Positions 45,007 through 54,711 of a DNA stretch of 64,000 bases are shown here, in pieces. The translations under genes and the position numbers were made by a program. Origin of the DNA: Aliikangiella marina (GTDB lineage Bacteria > Pseudomonadota > Gammaproteobacteria > Enterobacterales > Kangiellaceae); contig NZ_VIKR01000004.1 in assembly GCF_007004765.1 (NCBI RefSeq), positions 62,001 to 126,000 on the forward strand, read 5' to 3'. The notes beneath the pieces are model-generated. The model was not told the origin of the DNA. It saw only the letters and a program-made list of their open reading frames with translations, and made no database searches. Positions within the stretch are counted from its first letter, which is position 1, and every line of letters starts with the position of its first letter.

Positions 45007-46452
45007 CTAAACAATCGAACTATCAGAAATTTTAGAAGCATCATTACTCTGTCTCTCTGAACGTCGTTTTATTGCGGCTTCAATAGAAACCGGCAGCATT
45101 ATTAGCAAGTCAAATAGGTACACTAGAATCTGACTTAAATGCTTAGCGAAGCCGCCCACTATTCTAACGATTACGCGACATGCTCTTAAAAATCCGATAG
45201 CCACAAGTCCAAGTACTACGCGAAGCGAATGTATGAAAGACTCAAGCGGAATAGCGATAAAGGCTAACGCAAACGGTAGAATAAATCCCATAACCATTTG
45301 TCCCATTGACGGAATCCAACGAAATTGTGCTTCGACAACGCCACCGGCTGCGCCAGCGTTTATCAAAGATTGTTGTAGTGCTTCTCGATCGAGTGCCAAC
45401 AAATCTCTCATATAGGCTAGTGACGCTTCGATTGTTGCTAATATCGTTAATATGGTGAATGTAACTATCATCATTCTGCGTCGCATTCGGTCATCCATTG
45501 AGCTAATAATGGGAAATAAATTAGTAATCCTTAATGACTCAAATAAAAACAGTCCCATCGCAATTTCGATTAAAATGACGACTAACGCGGCAATATCTGA
45601 TGTTTTCATGCTGCCAATATAGCTTGAACCGCCGACCATTTCCGACATCGGTAAGGCGATCAGCTGAAAGTTAATTAACCCGCCCATCACCGCAATCACT
45701 AGCACAAGTCCTGAGATAAAAAATTGAGTTAATGCAGAAGAACCCAGAGCGTTAACCGCAGAATCTTTATTCGCTAGAATATCTTGATAATTCTCAACTT
45801 GCTTGTCGATGTTTTTTGAACAGGTTTCTAAGCCATTAATTTTATCATTCACTTGATCGAGCTTTTCATCAATATTTCTCCATCGAGGCTGCATTCCAGC
45901 CAATAGTGCATGACTTTTCGCACTCGACTTTTTAAAGGTTTTAAGTGTTTGCTGATGAGACTCATCAACCGCTTTTTTAATATTGCTCAAGATTTTAACA
46001 ACCGTTGGATCGCCACTAGTAGGCAGCGCAGCAATAGTCTCCACAACCTCACCCCACGCTGGTGGCAAAGGTGCCGCATCTACAGATTTTTGGTAATCAC
46101 TTTCAATCTTTTCAATGGACTCAGCGATCTGACGATGAAGCCCCGGATACTTTGAAAGGTCTCGCTGAACGATGTTGGTAATTCGAGTAAACTCCCGCTC
46201 AATCGCTTTTTCAGTCGCTCTTGCTCCACTTGCAATTAAAAATTCTCGATTACGTTGGGTTAACCTTTGCTCTAATCTTGCTAACGTAAATCCCCACAAT
46301 CGCATGGTCGAATAAATCGCCTTACCGGTTGTTTGAAAAACTTGATGCGCTTGTTTGCGCCCTAAATAGAAAATGATGATCGCAATAATCAGCCATATCA
46401 CTAGCGAAGTCGCCGCGTTATCAGACCAAAGCATTAATAATTCATTTGTCAT
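45007..46452 (-). CDS. Multi-pass membrane protein with long coiled region
   Basis: 481 aa. One membrane helix near 14-29 is followed by a ~200-residue helical/coiled-coil part (~40-230, e.g. NIDKQVENYQDILANKDSA), then about four to six more helices at ~233-256, 287-304, 328-349 and 385-430. The C-terminus is polar and basic. No family recognised. GAGGAG is a strong ribosome site for ATG 46452. Its partner is the VWA lipoprotein just downstream, and a divergent response regulator and histidine kinase lie across a 202-base gap, which suggests shared regulation. Confidence 0.75.
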   Translation of the reverse strand: MTNELLMLWSDNAATSLVIWLIIAIIIFYLGRKQAHQVFQTTGKAIYSTMRLWGFTLARLEQRLTQRNREFLIASGARATEKAIEREFTRITNIVQRDLSKYPGLHRQIAESIEKIESDYQKSVDAAPLPPAWGEVVETIAALPTSGDPTVVKILSNIKKAVDESHQQTLKTFKKSSAKSHALLAGMQPRWRNIDEKLDQVNDKINGLETCSKNIDKQVENYQDILANKDSAVNALGSSALTQFFISGLVLVIAVMGGLINFQLIALPMSEMVGGSSYIGSMKTSDIAALVVILIEIAMGLFLFESLRITNLFPIISSMDDRMRRRMMIVTFTILTILATIEASLAYMRDLLALDREALQQSLINAGAAGGVVEAQFRWIPSMGQMVMGFILPFALAFIAIPLESFIHSLRVVLGLVAIGFLRACRVIVRIVGGFAKHLSQILVYLFDLLIMLPVSIEAAIKRRSERQSNDASKISDSSIV

Positions 46453-46654
46453 AATATTTTCTCCTCGAGCTTCTCGGCTAAATAAATCGCCTCAAATTCT
46501 CAAAAGTTACGCTTTGTATATCAAAGGAGTCTTATTGAATCATTCGCCTGTGAAAAATCCGTGAGAAAAACTCACCAAGTGAGAATTTGACCAAGAAATT
46601 TAACAAAACCGCATGATAGACTATGCGAAACTTACTTAAACAACTTATCGATGC

Positions 46655-47449
46655 ATGGCTCAAATACTCTGGGTTGAAGACCAGTTTCACTGGATAGACA
46701 AGTTCAAACCGATACTTGAAAATGCTGATTTAGGCGATGGTGAGAATAAAAACACACTCAAAATATTCAAATTCGTCGAAGCTGCTTGCCAATATATAAA
46801 GGCGACTTCTCAAGCAGCAGATATCGTTATTCTCGACGCCAATATGAATGGCAATGATGATGCAGGGTTTATCGTATCGAGAACACTAGCTAATCAGTGG
46901 CCTGACACGCCCGTCATTTATTTATCAGAATATAGCGGCACGGGTATTGAAGAAAAGGCTTTTGAAATGACCACTGCTCAGGATTTTATCGCTAAACATC
47001 AAGAGAATGTTGAGCAAGTTATTTGTTGGCGTATCAAAGCTTTGTTGCGACAGCGGACGATGCAAGCCCGCTCAAACCTTTCCAAATCCGATGAGACGAT
47101 AGTTAGTGGTGAGTTAAAAATTGACTTAACCAACTGGAATGTCTATTGGTATGATGAACGTCTAATGAATCCAAAGAATAACTTACGACCACTGGCGCCG
47201 ACACCTCGAAAAATACTTAGATATTTGGTCGAGGCATCGCCCCGCCCTGTTTCGACAATGCAAATGGCAGAGTTACTGGCAAACGATGGGTTCACTTATG
47301 CGAACTATCGGCAGCATATCAGAACACTCAGACAGGCGTTTGAACAAGCCTCGCTGACAAAAAATAAAGAGAGCTTTATTGAAGCTTGTAAAAATAATCA
47401 TGGAATAGTTACTTTCGGTGACGAAGGTGGCTACTGCTGGATAAAATAA
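46655..47449 (+). CDS. Response regulator with winged-helix output
   Basis: 264 aa. Receiver: VEDQ acidic pair (Glu8-Asp9), phosphoacceptor Asp61 in VILDANMNG, and IYLSEYSGTG for the Ser/Thr switch. The C-terminal half is an OmpR-like winged helix (RKILRYLVEASPRPVSTMQM, ANYRQHIRTLRQAFEQ). It is not an exact match to the PdsR sortase regulator group, and no sortase is here. The downstream kinase gene begins 13 bases later. Targets probably include the divergent membrane protein/VWA operon (inference from position). Confidence 0.85.
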   Translation: MAQILWVEDQFHWIDKFKPILENADLGDGENKNTLKIFKFVEAACQYIKATSQAADIVILDANMNGNDDAGFIVSRTLANQWPDTPVIYLSEYSGTGIEEKAFEMTTAQDFIAKHQENVEQVICWRIKALLRQRTMQARSNLSKSDETIVSGELKIDLTNWNVYWYDERLMNPKNNLRPLAPTPRKILRYLVEASPRPVSTMQMAELLANDGFTYANYRQHIRTLRQAFEQASLTKNKESFIEACKNNHGIVTFGDEGGYCWIK

Positions 47450-47461
47450 CTCGATCAAAAT

Positions 47462-49273
47462 ATGTTAGCTAAAGATAAAAAAGATAATCCGCCTTTATAT
47501 GAAGAACTTTCAGCAGTAGTAGAAGAACTTGATAAGCCAGGTAAATCAAAATTAGAGGGAAGCGAAAATGATATCGATTTATCCAGTAAAGCATTACCGA
47601 AAGAAGTTAATAAGAATCTCGCGGTTTATTTTCCCTTACCTTCGTTGATATTAGGTCTTGGACTTATCGGACTTCTCGTTATCACCTCAACACCGTCACT
47701 GGCAAGCTTTTATTCATTACCTCAAATCATCACAAGTCTATTTACAAAATCCGCGATGCTTTTAATTTATGGAGTAGTTGTGTTAATCGATACACATTTT
47801 TACCTCCGTAGTAAACACAAAGCAGTAGCGCAGCACATTCGAACTAAAGACTATTTAAATAAGCTTTGGCAAAGTAAAAAAAGTATTCAACAAAAAGCCA
47901 ATACTTACTCTGGGCATGCTGATAAACTTAAAATGTTTATCAGTGATAAATTACTTGAGTATATCGAGTATGATGAAAAATTTCTTCACTTCAAAGGTAT
48001 CGCCTCGGAAGTTCGGCACAACGGTGTGATCAGTTATGACAAAGTGATCACTGCTCTCGAAAAAGCAATCGAGCAACAGCATTTTTTGTCTATCTATGAG
48101 CAAAACGATGAAAATTCAGAATCCTATCAACACCGGGATGAAGAAAACCAAAGCAACAGTGAATCGTTAACGCTGGATGCTAACGCAAAGTATCAAAATG
48201 CCATAGATGCGATGCGATACCTGTGGAGTTTACTCGACTTATCAACCGCCGATAATATGGCACTACATATTGGTAATCAGTTGATTGAATGCGAAGAGCT
48301 TTACTACCAACTTCACCTTGATAATGAAAAACAATTAGCGTTAACCCAAAGTATTCCAGTTTCACCAACTTTCTATCCGCAAGTTGCAGCATTAATGACG
48401 TTAAGTTTATTCTCTGATGAACGAGAAGTTCGTAACTTATTGCAACTCGCAAAAATCAATTCAGAAGTACTCGATGAACCGTTTGAAATTAAAACCAATA
48501 TCATCCGTGCTAATCTTTCGCCGGTGGAAGAGTTATTAGGTAACCCAAATCACATTATATTGCTTATCGAAAACTTAATTAAAAATGCACAATTCTTTAG
48601 TCAAAGAGTACCCTTTAAGCAAAAAACCGATCGTATCGCACTCACCCTAAGCCAAGGTGAGAATTTTGCTCAGATTCAAGTTTACAACAGAGGACCATTA
48701 ATTGAAGTGCCTAGTGAACAAATATTTAAATTAGGTTTTTCAACCCGGCGAAGTAAGAAACATCACGGAAAAGGTCTTGGATTATTTTTCACCCAGCAAA
48801 TTGTCAAAGGATACCAAGGCAAAGTTACTGTCGATAATATTAACAATGATCCATTTGAACTTGAAATTGCTTATGGACTGGCAAGTGGTGAAGAAAAATC
48901 AGTGTTTATCCAGGTATATTACGACGAAAATAGCGAACAATTTAGCTGTCAGTCAAAGTCCGCTGGTCAAAAAAATTTAGATAGCTCCGATAAAACCTTT
49001 GAGCTTGAAAGCGACATACCTATCGAATTTTTATCCATTAAAGAAGCTGAAAAAAGCTCCGCATCAGTACTCGAAAAGATTGATCTTAACGAGCAAAAAT
49101 CCTTGGTAGATGTCAGTCATCATCTTTTTGCAAAATGGTCGCTCAAACTAAGCAAATTTAATAAAAAGCATACGTTGACGCTGCAACCGCTCGATATTCA
49201 AGGTGTTGCTTTTACCGTCAAACTCCCGACTGCAAATTCTCGATTAAACGATGTAGAACCGGACTTTAGTTGA
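47462..49273 (+). CDS. Atypical sensor histidine kinase
   Basis: 603 aa. Two membrane helices around 55-110 enclose a short periplasmic loop (PSLASFYSLPQ). The ATPase domain is clear: N-box LLIENLIKNAQFF, a G1-like NRGPLI in place of DxGxGI, and GKGLGLFFTQQIV as G2. In the dimerisation region GIASEVRHN aligns with the usual IAHELRTP so that the phospho-accepting His is replaced by Ser182, with a His four residues later (His186). A long tail (~500-603) follows the ATPase. It is co-transcribed with the response regulator. Whether it still phosphorylates is uncertain. Confidence 0.8.
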   Translation: MLAKDKKDNPPLYEELSAVVEELDKPGKSKLEGSENDIDLSSKALPKEVNKNLAVYFPLPSLILGLGLIGLLVITSTPSLASFYSLPQIITSLFTKSAMLLIYGVVVLIDTHFYLRSKHKAVAQHIRTKDYLNKLWQSKKSIQQKANTYSGHADKLKMFISDKLLEYIEYDEKFLHFKGIASEVRHNGVISYDKVITALEKAIEQQHFLSIYEQNDENSESYQHRDEENQSNSESLTLDANAKYQNAIDAMRYLWSLLDLSTADNMALHIGNQLIECEELYYQLHLDNEKQLALTQSIPVSPTFYPQVAALMTLSLFSDEREVRNLLQLAKINSEVLDEPFEIKTNIIRANLSPVEELLGNPNHIILLIENLIKNAQFFSQRVPFKQKTDRIALTLSQGENFAQIQVYNRGPLIEVPSEQIFKLGFSTRRSKKHHGKGLGLFFTQQIVKGYQGKVTVDNINNDPFELEIAYGLASGEEKSVFIQVYYDENSEQFSCQSKSAGQKNLDSSDKTFELESDIPIEFLSIKEAEKSSASVLEKIDLNEQKSLVDVSHHLFAKWSLKLSKFNKKHTLTLQPLDIQGVAFTVKLPTANSRLNDVEPDFS

Positions 49274-49288
49274 GAGCAGAATCTCCCA

Positions 49289-50497
49289 CTATTCATTAAT
49301 TGGCTCGGGTAAAAAGTTATCTTGCGGATCTCGACTGCCGATAATGAGTTTGACTGTTTGCGTTTGCCCATCGCGAATAACCGACAGCTCAGTTTCCATC
49401 CCCGGTCGCAAACGACCTATCAAAAAGGGGAGTTCGGTATAGTTGATGATTTCTTTACCATCAACCGCGGTAACAATATCATCTCTTTGTAGACCACCTT
49501 TAGACGCCGGAGAATTACGAGAAACTTGGCTGATCAGAGCGCCATGATTTTTTTCTAATCCAAATTGACGAGCGACTCGGCGTGTGACTTCTACGTAACC
49601 AACCCCAAGGAAGCCTCGTTTAACTTTTCCATGATTTCTTAACTGATTGACGACATCGACCGCAAGGTCGATAGGGATAGCGAATGATAATCCAACGGAG
49701 CCACCGTCGGTCGAGATAATTTTAGAATTCACCCCTATCACTTTTCCATCCATATTGATTAAGGGACCGCCGGAGTTACCGACGTTGATAGCGACATCGG
49801 TTTGGATGTACGGCACGTATTGTTCGCCCACACTTCGTCCTTTGGCGCTAATAATTCCCGCAGTGACTGTTTGCTCAAACCCAAAAGGCGCACCGATCGC
49901 GACTACCCATGAGCCAACTTCAGCGCTTTCGACACTACCAAACTCAAATGGACTTAACTGGTTAGCGGCAATTTTAATTAGCGAAAGATCGGTTTCTGGG
50001 TCACTACCGATGAGATCGGCTTCAAACTCTCGTCCATCAGCTAATTTCACCATCAATTCATCACTGTCTTCGGTCACGTGATGATTCGTCAAAATAAAAC
50101 CGTCGTCAGAAATTATAAATCCTGACCCCATACCATTGAGCCAGCGAGGACTATCTTCGCTGCCAACTTCAATGCTTACTACGCTGTCCTTGGCATTCTT
50201 TGCCAGTTGTGCAAACGCGGGCAACTGGATTTGCGATCGTACTGGAGATGATTCAGGCTGAACTAATAAATCTTGAGAACGTTTTGCCGGACCAAGGTCA
50301 GAAAACTGACTGTCTGTTACTGCAGAAGATTTATTTTCGATTCTCGACGATTGCTCAGCGATTTCAGTCGCGTTTATCGATTGGCCTTGCGATTGTTGGC
50401 GGGAATCAGCCCTGGCTAGCTCAAGCTGATGCTCAAAATAGAAATATTGAATTGCCATTAAAAAGACTAGTGGAACGATGATTTTGTATTGCTTCAT
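49289..50497 (-). CDS. HtrA-family serine protease with one PDZ domain, DegS-like
   Basis: 402 aa. A membrane anchor near 4-18 (YKIIVPLVFLMAIQYFYF) is followed by a ~75-residue polar linker, then the trypsin-like domain with His140 (TNHHV), Asp170 (TDLSLIK) and Ser242 (GNSGGP), and one C-terminal PDZ (GVGYVEVTRRVARQFGLEKN, ASKGGLQRDDIVTAVDG). DegS has one PDZ and an anchor and cuts RseA at site 1; MucD has two PDZ. GAGGA precedes the ATG at 50497, while the frame extends to 50527 without a ribosome site. It is 35 bases downstream of rseC, so the proteolytic side of the RpoE pathway sits in the cluster. Confidence 0.9.
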   Translation of the reverse strand: MKQYKIIVPLVFLMAIQYFYFEHQLELARADSRQQSQGQSINATEIAEQSSRIENKSSAVTDSQFSDLGPAKRSQDLLVQPESSPVRSQIQLPAFAQLAKNAKDSVVSIEVGSEDSPRWLNGMGSGFIISDDGFILTNHHVTEDSDELMVKLADGREFEADLIGSDPETDLSLIKIAANQLSPFEFGSVESAEVGSWVVAIGAPFGFEQTVTAGIISAKGRSVGEQYVPYIQTDVAINVGNSGGPLINMDGKVIGVNSKIISTDGGSVGLSFAIPIDLAVDVVNQLRNHGKVKRGFLGVGYVEVTRRVARQFGLEKNHGALISQVSRNSPASKGGLQRDDIVTAVDGKEIINYTELPFLIGRLRPGMETELSVIRDGQTQTVKLIIGSRDPQDNFLPEPINE

Positions 50498-50531
50498 ATT
50501 CCTATTTCCTCTCGATAGCAAACCCAAATTA

Positions 50532-51056
50532 TTAACTCAGATTTTTGACCCTGATAGACTCAAATTCACTTGGTGAAAATCCTGACGAATGTTTCGCTAT
50601 CATTTTTGGCACATAGTCCTTATCGAAAGCAACCTTACTGTTGTAACTATGTGTGATTAGCAATCCGCAAACAAAGCCTAATAGACTCATAAAAATAACC
50701 ACTATCTCATTGTCAAACAACTGATTTGCGGCGATTGCCCCAACGAATAAGCCAAGTAGTGGTATTGTATACGCGACAAAAGCGGCTTTGGTTACGCTAG
50801 ATATGGGAATGATTATATCAACTCGGTCACCTACTTTGGCATTAAGTAGATTGTCTAACTTTGATATAAATACTTTGCCAGCGAGATACTTTTCGAGAAT
50901 ACCATTACCGCAGGTAGACTCTACCTGACATGAAGAACAGGAAAGCTTGTTTTCTGTATTTACCCAAGCGATACCATTTTCGATTTTGGTAACCAACCCC
51001 GTTTCTTTGAGGAAACCAGGTGGCGCGGCTTGAGAGGCATCTTGTGGTGATTGCAA
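50532..51056 (-). CDS. rseC: RseC/MucC family protein
   Basis: 174 aa. Cys-rich N-terminal part (LSCSSCQVESTCGNG), two central membrane helices (AAFVAYTIPLLGLFVGAIAA and VVIFMSLLGFVCGLLIT) and a cytoplasmic tail are the RseC/MucC layout, an integral inner-membrane protein of the RpoE/SoxR-reducing context. The start is TTG 51056; no other start codon precedes the conserved ETGLVTKIENG. It is transcribed from its own promoter (51089-51117) and not from rseA, since a terminator separates them. Its role in RpoE control is modest in E. coli. Confidence 0.88.
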   Translation of the reverse strand: MQSPQDASQAAPPGFLKETGLVTKIENGIAWVNTENKLSCSSCQVESTCGNGILEKYLAGKVFISKLDNLLNAKVGDRVDIIIPISSVTKAAFVAYTIPLLGLFVGAIAANQLFDNEIVVIFMSLLGFVCGLLITHSYNSKVAFDKDYVPKMIAKHSSGFSPSEFESIRVKNLS

Positions 51057-51088
51057 TTCAGGTATTATTGTCAGAGATACTTAGGTTT

Positions 51089-51117
51089 ATTATAGATCGG
51101 ATAATGAAATCCTGGAA
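51089..51117 (-). promoter_or_regulatory. Probable sigma-70 promoter for rseC
   Basis: On the minus strand ttccag, 17 bases, tataat. The -10 is perfect; the -35 is weak. Transcription would start near 51082, about 25 bases before the rseC TTG. Confidence 0.5.
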
Positions 51118-51134
51118 CGTTTGAAGCTTCGATT

Positions 51135-51157
51135 AAAAAAGGCGGCTATTAGCCGCC
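51135..51157 (-). terminator. Rho-independent terminator between rseA and rseC
   Basis: On the minus strand ggcggct-aat-agccgcc is followed by tttttt. Placed 24 bases past the rseA stop and before the rseC promoter, it cuts the usual rpoE operon in two. Confidence 0.88.
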
Positions 51158-51180
51158 TTCAGATTGAAAAAGAAAAAAGA

Positions 51181-51867
51181 TTAATTTTGAGTGTCGCCGT
51201 CTTCGACTTCAGAAGGCTTCTTCATATTTTGTACTTGTTGTTGGATTTCTTCAATTTGGTTAGAACGAACCACCGTTGATACAATCCATTCACCACCGAC
51301 CTGCTGCTCATAAACATTTCTATCCGTTTGACGCATTTGTCTCAAGATGGCTTGAATTTCATCGAGTTTTGCTTGCTCTTCTAACTCAGCCGCTGAGATT
51401 ATCGTGTTGGCTATCTCAATCGAAGGTGCCGATTGGCTGGCGACCGTTTGCACTGGTGATGCAAACCCCTCATCTTGCGTATTCATTAGTTCTACAGAGA
51501 ACACCATCGCATAAGCCACACTGGCCGCAATCGCCAACCCGCCACCTGTGCGTTTAACAAAACTAACCACATTGCCGGAGAATAGCTTACTTGAGGACTT
51601 CACTGCCGCATTGTTAGCTGCCGCAACGATGGCAGGTTCCTCGGCAATTTTTTCAGATATCGCTTGGGTGAATTGATAGGAGCAAAAAACGGAATCTTCT
51701 TTGCGAAGAATTGCACTTATTTGGTTGTATCGATACCAAGTTTCACAATGCTTATCATCGCCAAGCAATTTATCGACAGATCCGGCATCACAATCGCCAT
51801 CCAGCAGTTCGGAGATAAACTGCGCTTCGCACTGTGACAGGCTATTATTTTTGATGTTATTACTCAT
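51181..51867 (-). CDS. rseA: RseA/MucA-type anti-sigma factor
   Basis: 228 aa. N-terminal sigma-binding domain matches RseA (LSQCEAQFISELLDGDCDAG, HCETWYRYNQISAILRKEDS). A membrane helix (GGGLAIAASVAYAMVFSVEL) separates it from a ~90-residue periplasmic tail rich in Glu/Gln with no RseB-binding motif that I recognise. The frame runs upstream to 51930 but GAG before ATG 51867 and the domain start support this start. It follows rpoE by 225 bases, longer than usual. Under stress the DegS-like protease would cleave it. Confidence 0.9.
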   Translation of the reverse strand: MSNNIKNNSLSQCEAQFISELLDGDCDAGSVDKLLGDDKHCETWYRYNQISAILRKEDSVFCSYQFTQAISEKIAEEPAIVAAANNAAVKSSSKLFSGNVVSFVKRTGGGLAIAASVAYAMVFSVELMNTQDEGFASPVQTVASQSAPSIEIANTIISAAELEEQAKLDEIQAILRQMRQTDRNVYEQQVGGEWIVSTVVRSNQIEEIQQQVQNMKKPSEVEDGDTQN

Positions 51868-52092
51868 TCGCTCGTTACTCTCAACCCTAAAAGGTTTAAC
51901 GCATTGTTTTTTAAAGCAATTACTCAGCAAACACTACTTAAACAAATCGATTCGATTGGCTTTATTCACTTTCAAATAGACGCTCAAATCACCCTTGTTT
52001 CGCGTTAATATAATTATTCTGCTCCATTGTGACTAGACCGATCAAGAAAAGTTCAAAAAATGTTAAATTTTATTAATTTGTTTTAACCCCTT

Positions 52093-52674
52093 TTACAAAC
52101 GATTCTGCATCAGTGGTTTTACCCTCTCGTCGATCGCCTCTCTCGCTCTAAAAATTCTTGATCTTACCGTGCCAACAGGACAATCCATAGACTCAGCAAT
52201 CTCTTCGTAACTCAATCCATCAATCTCCCTGAGAGTAATGGCTGTTTTTAAATCCTCAGGCAATTCATCGATGGTATCGAATATCACTTTTTTTAGCTGA
52301 TCTCGCATCATCAAGCTTTCTGGCGACGCATTTTCTCGCAACGCACTACCGACACCGTATGACTCGGCCTCTTGAGAGTCAATATCTGATGAAGGTGGAC
52401 GGCGTCCTTTAGCAGTTAAATAATTCTTGGCGGTATTAATCGCAATACGATAAATCCAGGTATAAAAGGCGCTTTCGCCTCTAAAATTAGGTAAAGCTCG
52501 GTAGGCTTTGATAAAAGTGTCTTGTGCGACATCATAGACTTCAGCTTGATCGCTAATAAATCGACTAATAATCACAAATATTTTGTTTTGGTACTTAGAC
52601 ACCAAAAGATCAAACGCGCGCTTGTCGCCTCTTTGTACTCTCTCGACTAATTCTGCGTCGGTTGTTTTGCTCAT
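52093..52674 (-). CDS. rpoE: ECF sigma factor RpoE/AlgU
   Basis: 193 aa. Near-canonical RpoE: region 2 (YDVAQDTFIKAYRALPNFRG, SAFYTWIYRIAINTAKNYL) and region 4 (GLSYEEIAESMDCPVGTVRS). RpoE directs outer-membrane and envelope stress genes. Position divergent to nadB and upstream of rseA is the gammaproteobacterial arrangement. AAGGA lies about 14 bases before ATG 52674. A sigma-E-type autoregulatory promoter (GGAACTT/GTCTGA) was looked for in the upstream region but I could not place one with correct spacing. Confidence 0.95.
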   Translation of the reverse strand: MSKTTDAELVERVQRGDKRAFDLLVSKYQNKIFVIISRFISDQAEVYDVAQDTFIKAYRALPNFRGESAFYTWIYRIAINTAKNYLTAKGRRPPSSDIDSQEAESYGVGSALRENASPESLMMRDQLKKVIFDTIDELPEDLKTAITLREIDGLSYEEIAESMDCPVGTVRSRIFRAREAIDERVKPLMQNRL

Positions 52675-53090
52675 TTATTTCTTATTATCCTTCCACATCA
52701 GACAGGCGTTTAGAAGCATGCCACTCACCTGTCAGGCGCTTTTATTTAAACGTTTTTACGCTTTGACTCGTCTAAAAAGTTATTTTTTCTCATAGTAGCT
52801 TAACAGCTTCATCACAGGATTAAACCTACGATTATTCAAACACGGGGTTAATATGAAATGAGAATTGTTAGTAATTATGCCATCGTTGACTCTCTATATT
52901 GGGATAAAGTTCCCGAAATAAAACCCAGAAACAATGAAATATTGAGTCAAACGGTTTCAATCACGTCTAGAAAGCATCTAATCCCTTCGCTTAGTAACTG
53001 TATATAAAACAAGCATATAAAGAGAATGCATTGGATTTTATCGGCGTTTTTCAGCAAAATACCGGTTTGTTAAAGATGAGTTGATTATCT
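52675..53090. other. 416-base divergent region between rpoE and nadB
   Basis: Holds the promoters for both genes. AT-rich with tgtatataaaacaa near 52998 as the closest to a -10 for nadB. gacagg and cctgtc flank a ~20-base spacer (52702-52737), a loose inverted pair. No credible small gene is seen. Confidence 0.55.
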
Positions 53091-54695
53091 ATGTCGATTT
53101 ACCATCGTTCTGACATTTTGGTTATTGGAAGTGGCGCTGCCGGTCTGTCTTGCGCGCTGAGACTAAGCGAAAAATTTTCGATTAATATTCTCTGTAAAAG
53201 TCAACTTCAAGAAGGCTCAACCTATTATGCTCAAGGCGGAATTGCTGCTGTATTAGATAATAAAGACTCTGTCGATTCACACGTTCAGGACACACTGGTC
53301 GCCGGTGCCGGGTTGTGTCACCAATCGGCCGTCAGATTTACCGTTGAAAACAGTAAAGACGCAATAGAATGGCTCATAGAGCAAGGGGTCGCTTTTAGTC
53401 GTGATGAGCAAGACGAAAGCCAAGAGTATCACTTAACTAAAGAAGGTGGACATAGCCACAGGCGGATTATTCATTCGAAAGATGCTACCGGCAAGGCCGT
53501 TCAAAATACCTTATCTTCAGTGATAAAATCCAAGAAAAATATTCAACTGTTTGAGAACTACAATGCAGTTGACCTAATCACTGCCCACAAACTGGGCTTG
53601 ATCGGGATAGAAAACCGCTGCATTGGTGCTTACGCGCTCAACCGAGAAAAAGACCAGGTTGAATTATTCCAAGCAAAATATGTCGTTTTAGCGACCGGGG
53701 GCGCGAGCAAAGTGTACCTTTACACCAGCAATCCCGATATTTCTAGCGGCGACGGTATCGCCATGGCTTGGCGAAGTGGCTGTCGAATCGCAAACATGGA
53801 GTTCAATCAATTTCATCCGACTTGTTTGTTTCATAGCAAAGCACACTCCTTTCTGATCACGGAAGCATTGCGCGGTGAAGGCGCTTACTTGAAGCTTCCC
53901 AATGGTGAGCGATTTATGCCCCGGTTTGATGATAGAGGCGAGTTAGCGCCCAGGGATATCGTTGCGCGTGCCATCGACCATGAAATAAAACGGCTCGGTA
54001 TCGACTGTGTGTATTTAGACATTAGCCACAAAGACCCTGAATTTATCAAAAGTCATTTCCCAACCATTTATCAACGATTGAAAAAATTAGAGATTGATAT
54101 CACCAAAGATCCAATTCCCGTTGTCCCAGCAGCACATTATACCTGTGGCGGCGTTGTGGTCGATCTGCAAGCAAAAACAGACATACCGCATTTGTTTGCT
54201 ATTGGCGAAGTTGCATTTACTGGCCTGCATGGAGCCAACCGGATGGCTAGCAACTCATTACTGGAATGTTTAGTTTTCGCTAAAGCCGCAGCAGAAACCA
54301 TTATTAAAAATGACGCTCAAATTAATGATATTGATGTCGATATCCCGCTTTGGGACGAAAGCCAGGTTTCAAATTCCGACGAAGAGGTTGTCGTTTCCCA
54401 CAACTGGCACGAATTAAGGCACCTTATGTGGAACTATGTGGGTATTGTAAGAACGACAAAACGACTCGAGCGAGCTAAAAGACGTATTCAATTACTCAAG
54501 CAAGAGGTTCGAGAATATTACTCAAACTTTAAAGTGAATAGCAATTTGCTTGAACTGAGAAACTTGCTAACCGTTGCTGAGTTAATTATCGAATGTGCGA
54601 TGCGACGTAAAGAAAGCCGAGGCCTGCATTACACCTTAGACTATCCTGAACAGAAAACGAAAATTAAAGACACAATAGTTTCAAAGTTTGATTAA
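53091..54695 (+). CDS. nadB: L-aspartate oxidase
   Basis: 534 aa flavoprotein of NAD synthesis. FAD-binding GxGxxG is in [20 protein letters not shown]; then [60 protein letters not shown] with catalytic residues and RGEGAYLKL, and [28 protein letters not shown]. It oxidises aspartate to iminoaspartate, which NadA uses for quinolinate. GATGAG lies ~10 bases before the ATG. Its position divergent to rpoE is conserved in E. coli and Pseudomonas. Confidence 0.97.
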   Translation: MSIYHRSDILVIGSGAAGLSCALRLSEKFSINILCKSQLQEGSTYYAQGGIAAVLDNKDSVDSHVQDTLVAGAGLCHQSAVRFTVENSKDAIEWLIEQGVAFSRDEQDESQEYHLTKEGGHSHRRIIHSKDATGKAVQNTLSSVIKSKKNIQLFENYNAVDLITAHKLGLIGIENRCIGAYALNREKDQVELFQAKYVVLATGGASKVYLYTSNPDISSGDGIAMAWRSGCRIANMEFNQFHPTCLFHSKAHSFLITEALRGEGAYLKLPNGERFMPRFDDRGELAPRDIVARAIDHEIKRLGIDCVYLDISHKDPEFIKSHFPTIYQRLKKLEIDITKDPIPVVPAAHYTCGGVVVDLQAKTDIPHLFAIGEVAFTGLHGANRMASNSLLECLVFAKAAAETIIKNDAQINDIDVDIPLWDESQVSNSDEEVVVSHNWHELRHLMWNYVGIVRTTKRLERAKRRIQLLKQEVREYYSNFKVNSNLLELRNLLTVAELIIECAMRRKESRGLHYTLDYPEQKTKIKDTIVSKFD

Positions 54696-54711
54696 ATCTC
54701 CGAATGAGCAA

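Noticed and set aside
46655-49273. Considered assigning the two-component pair to the proteobacterial dedicated sortase system (PdsR/PdsS).
   Set aside because: No sortase or its target is present and the kinase lacks the usual SHELRTP motif, so the match is not supportable.
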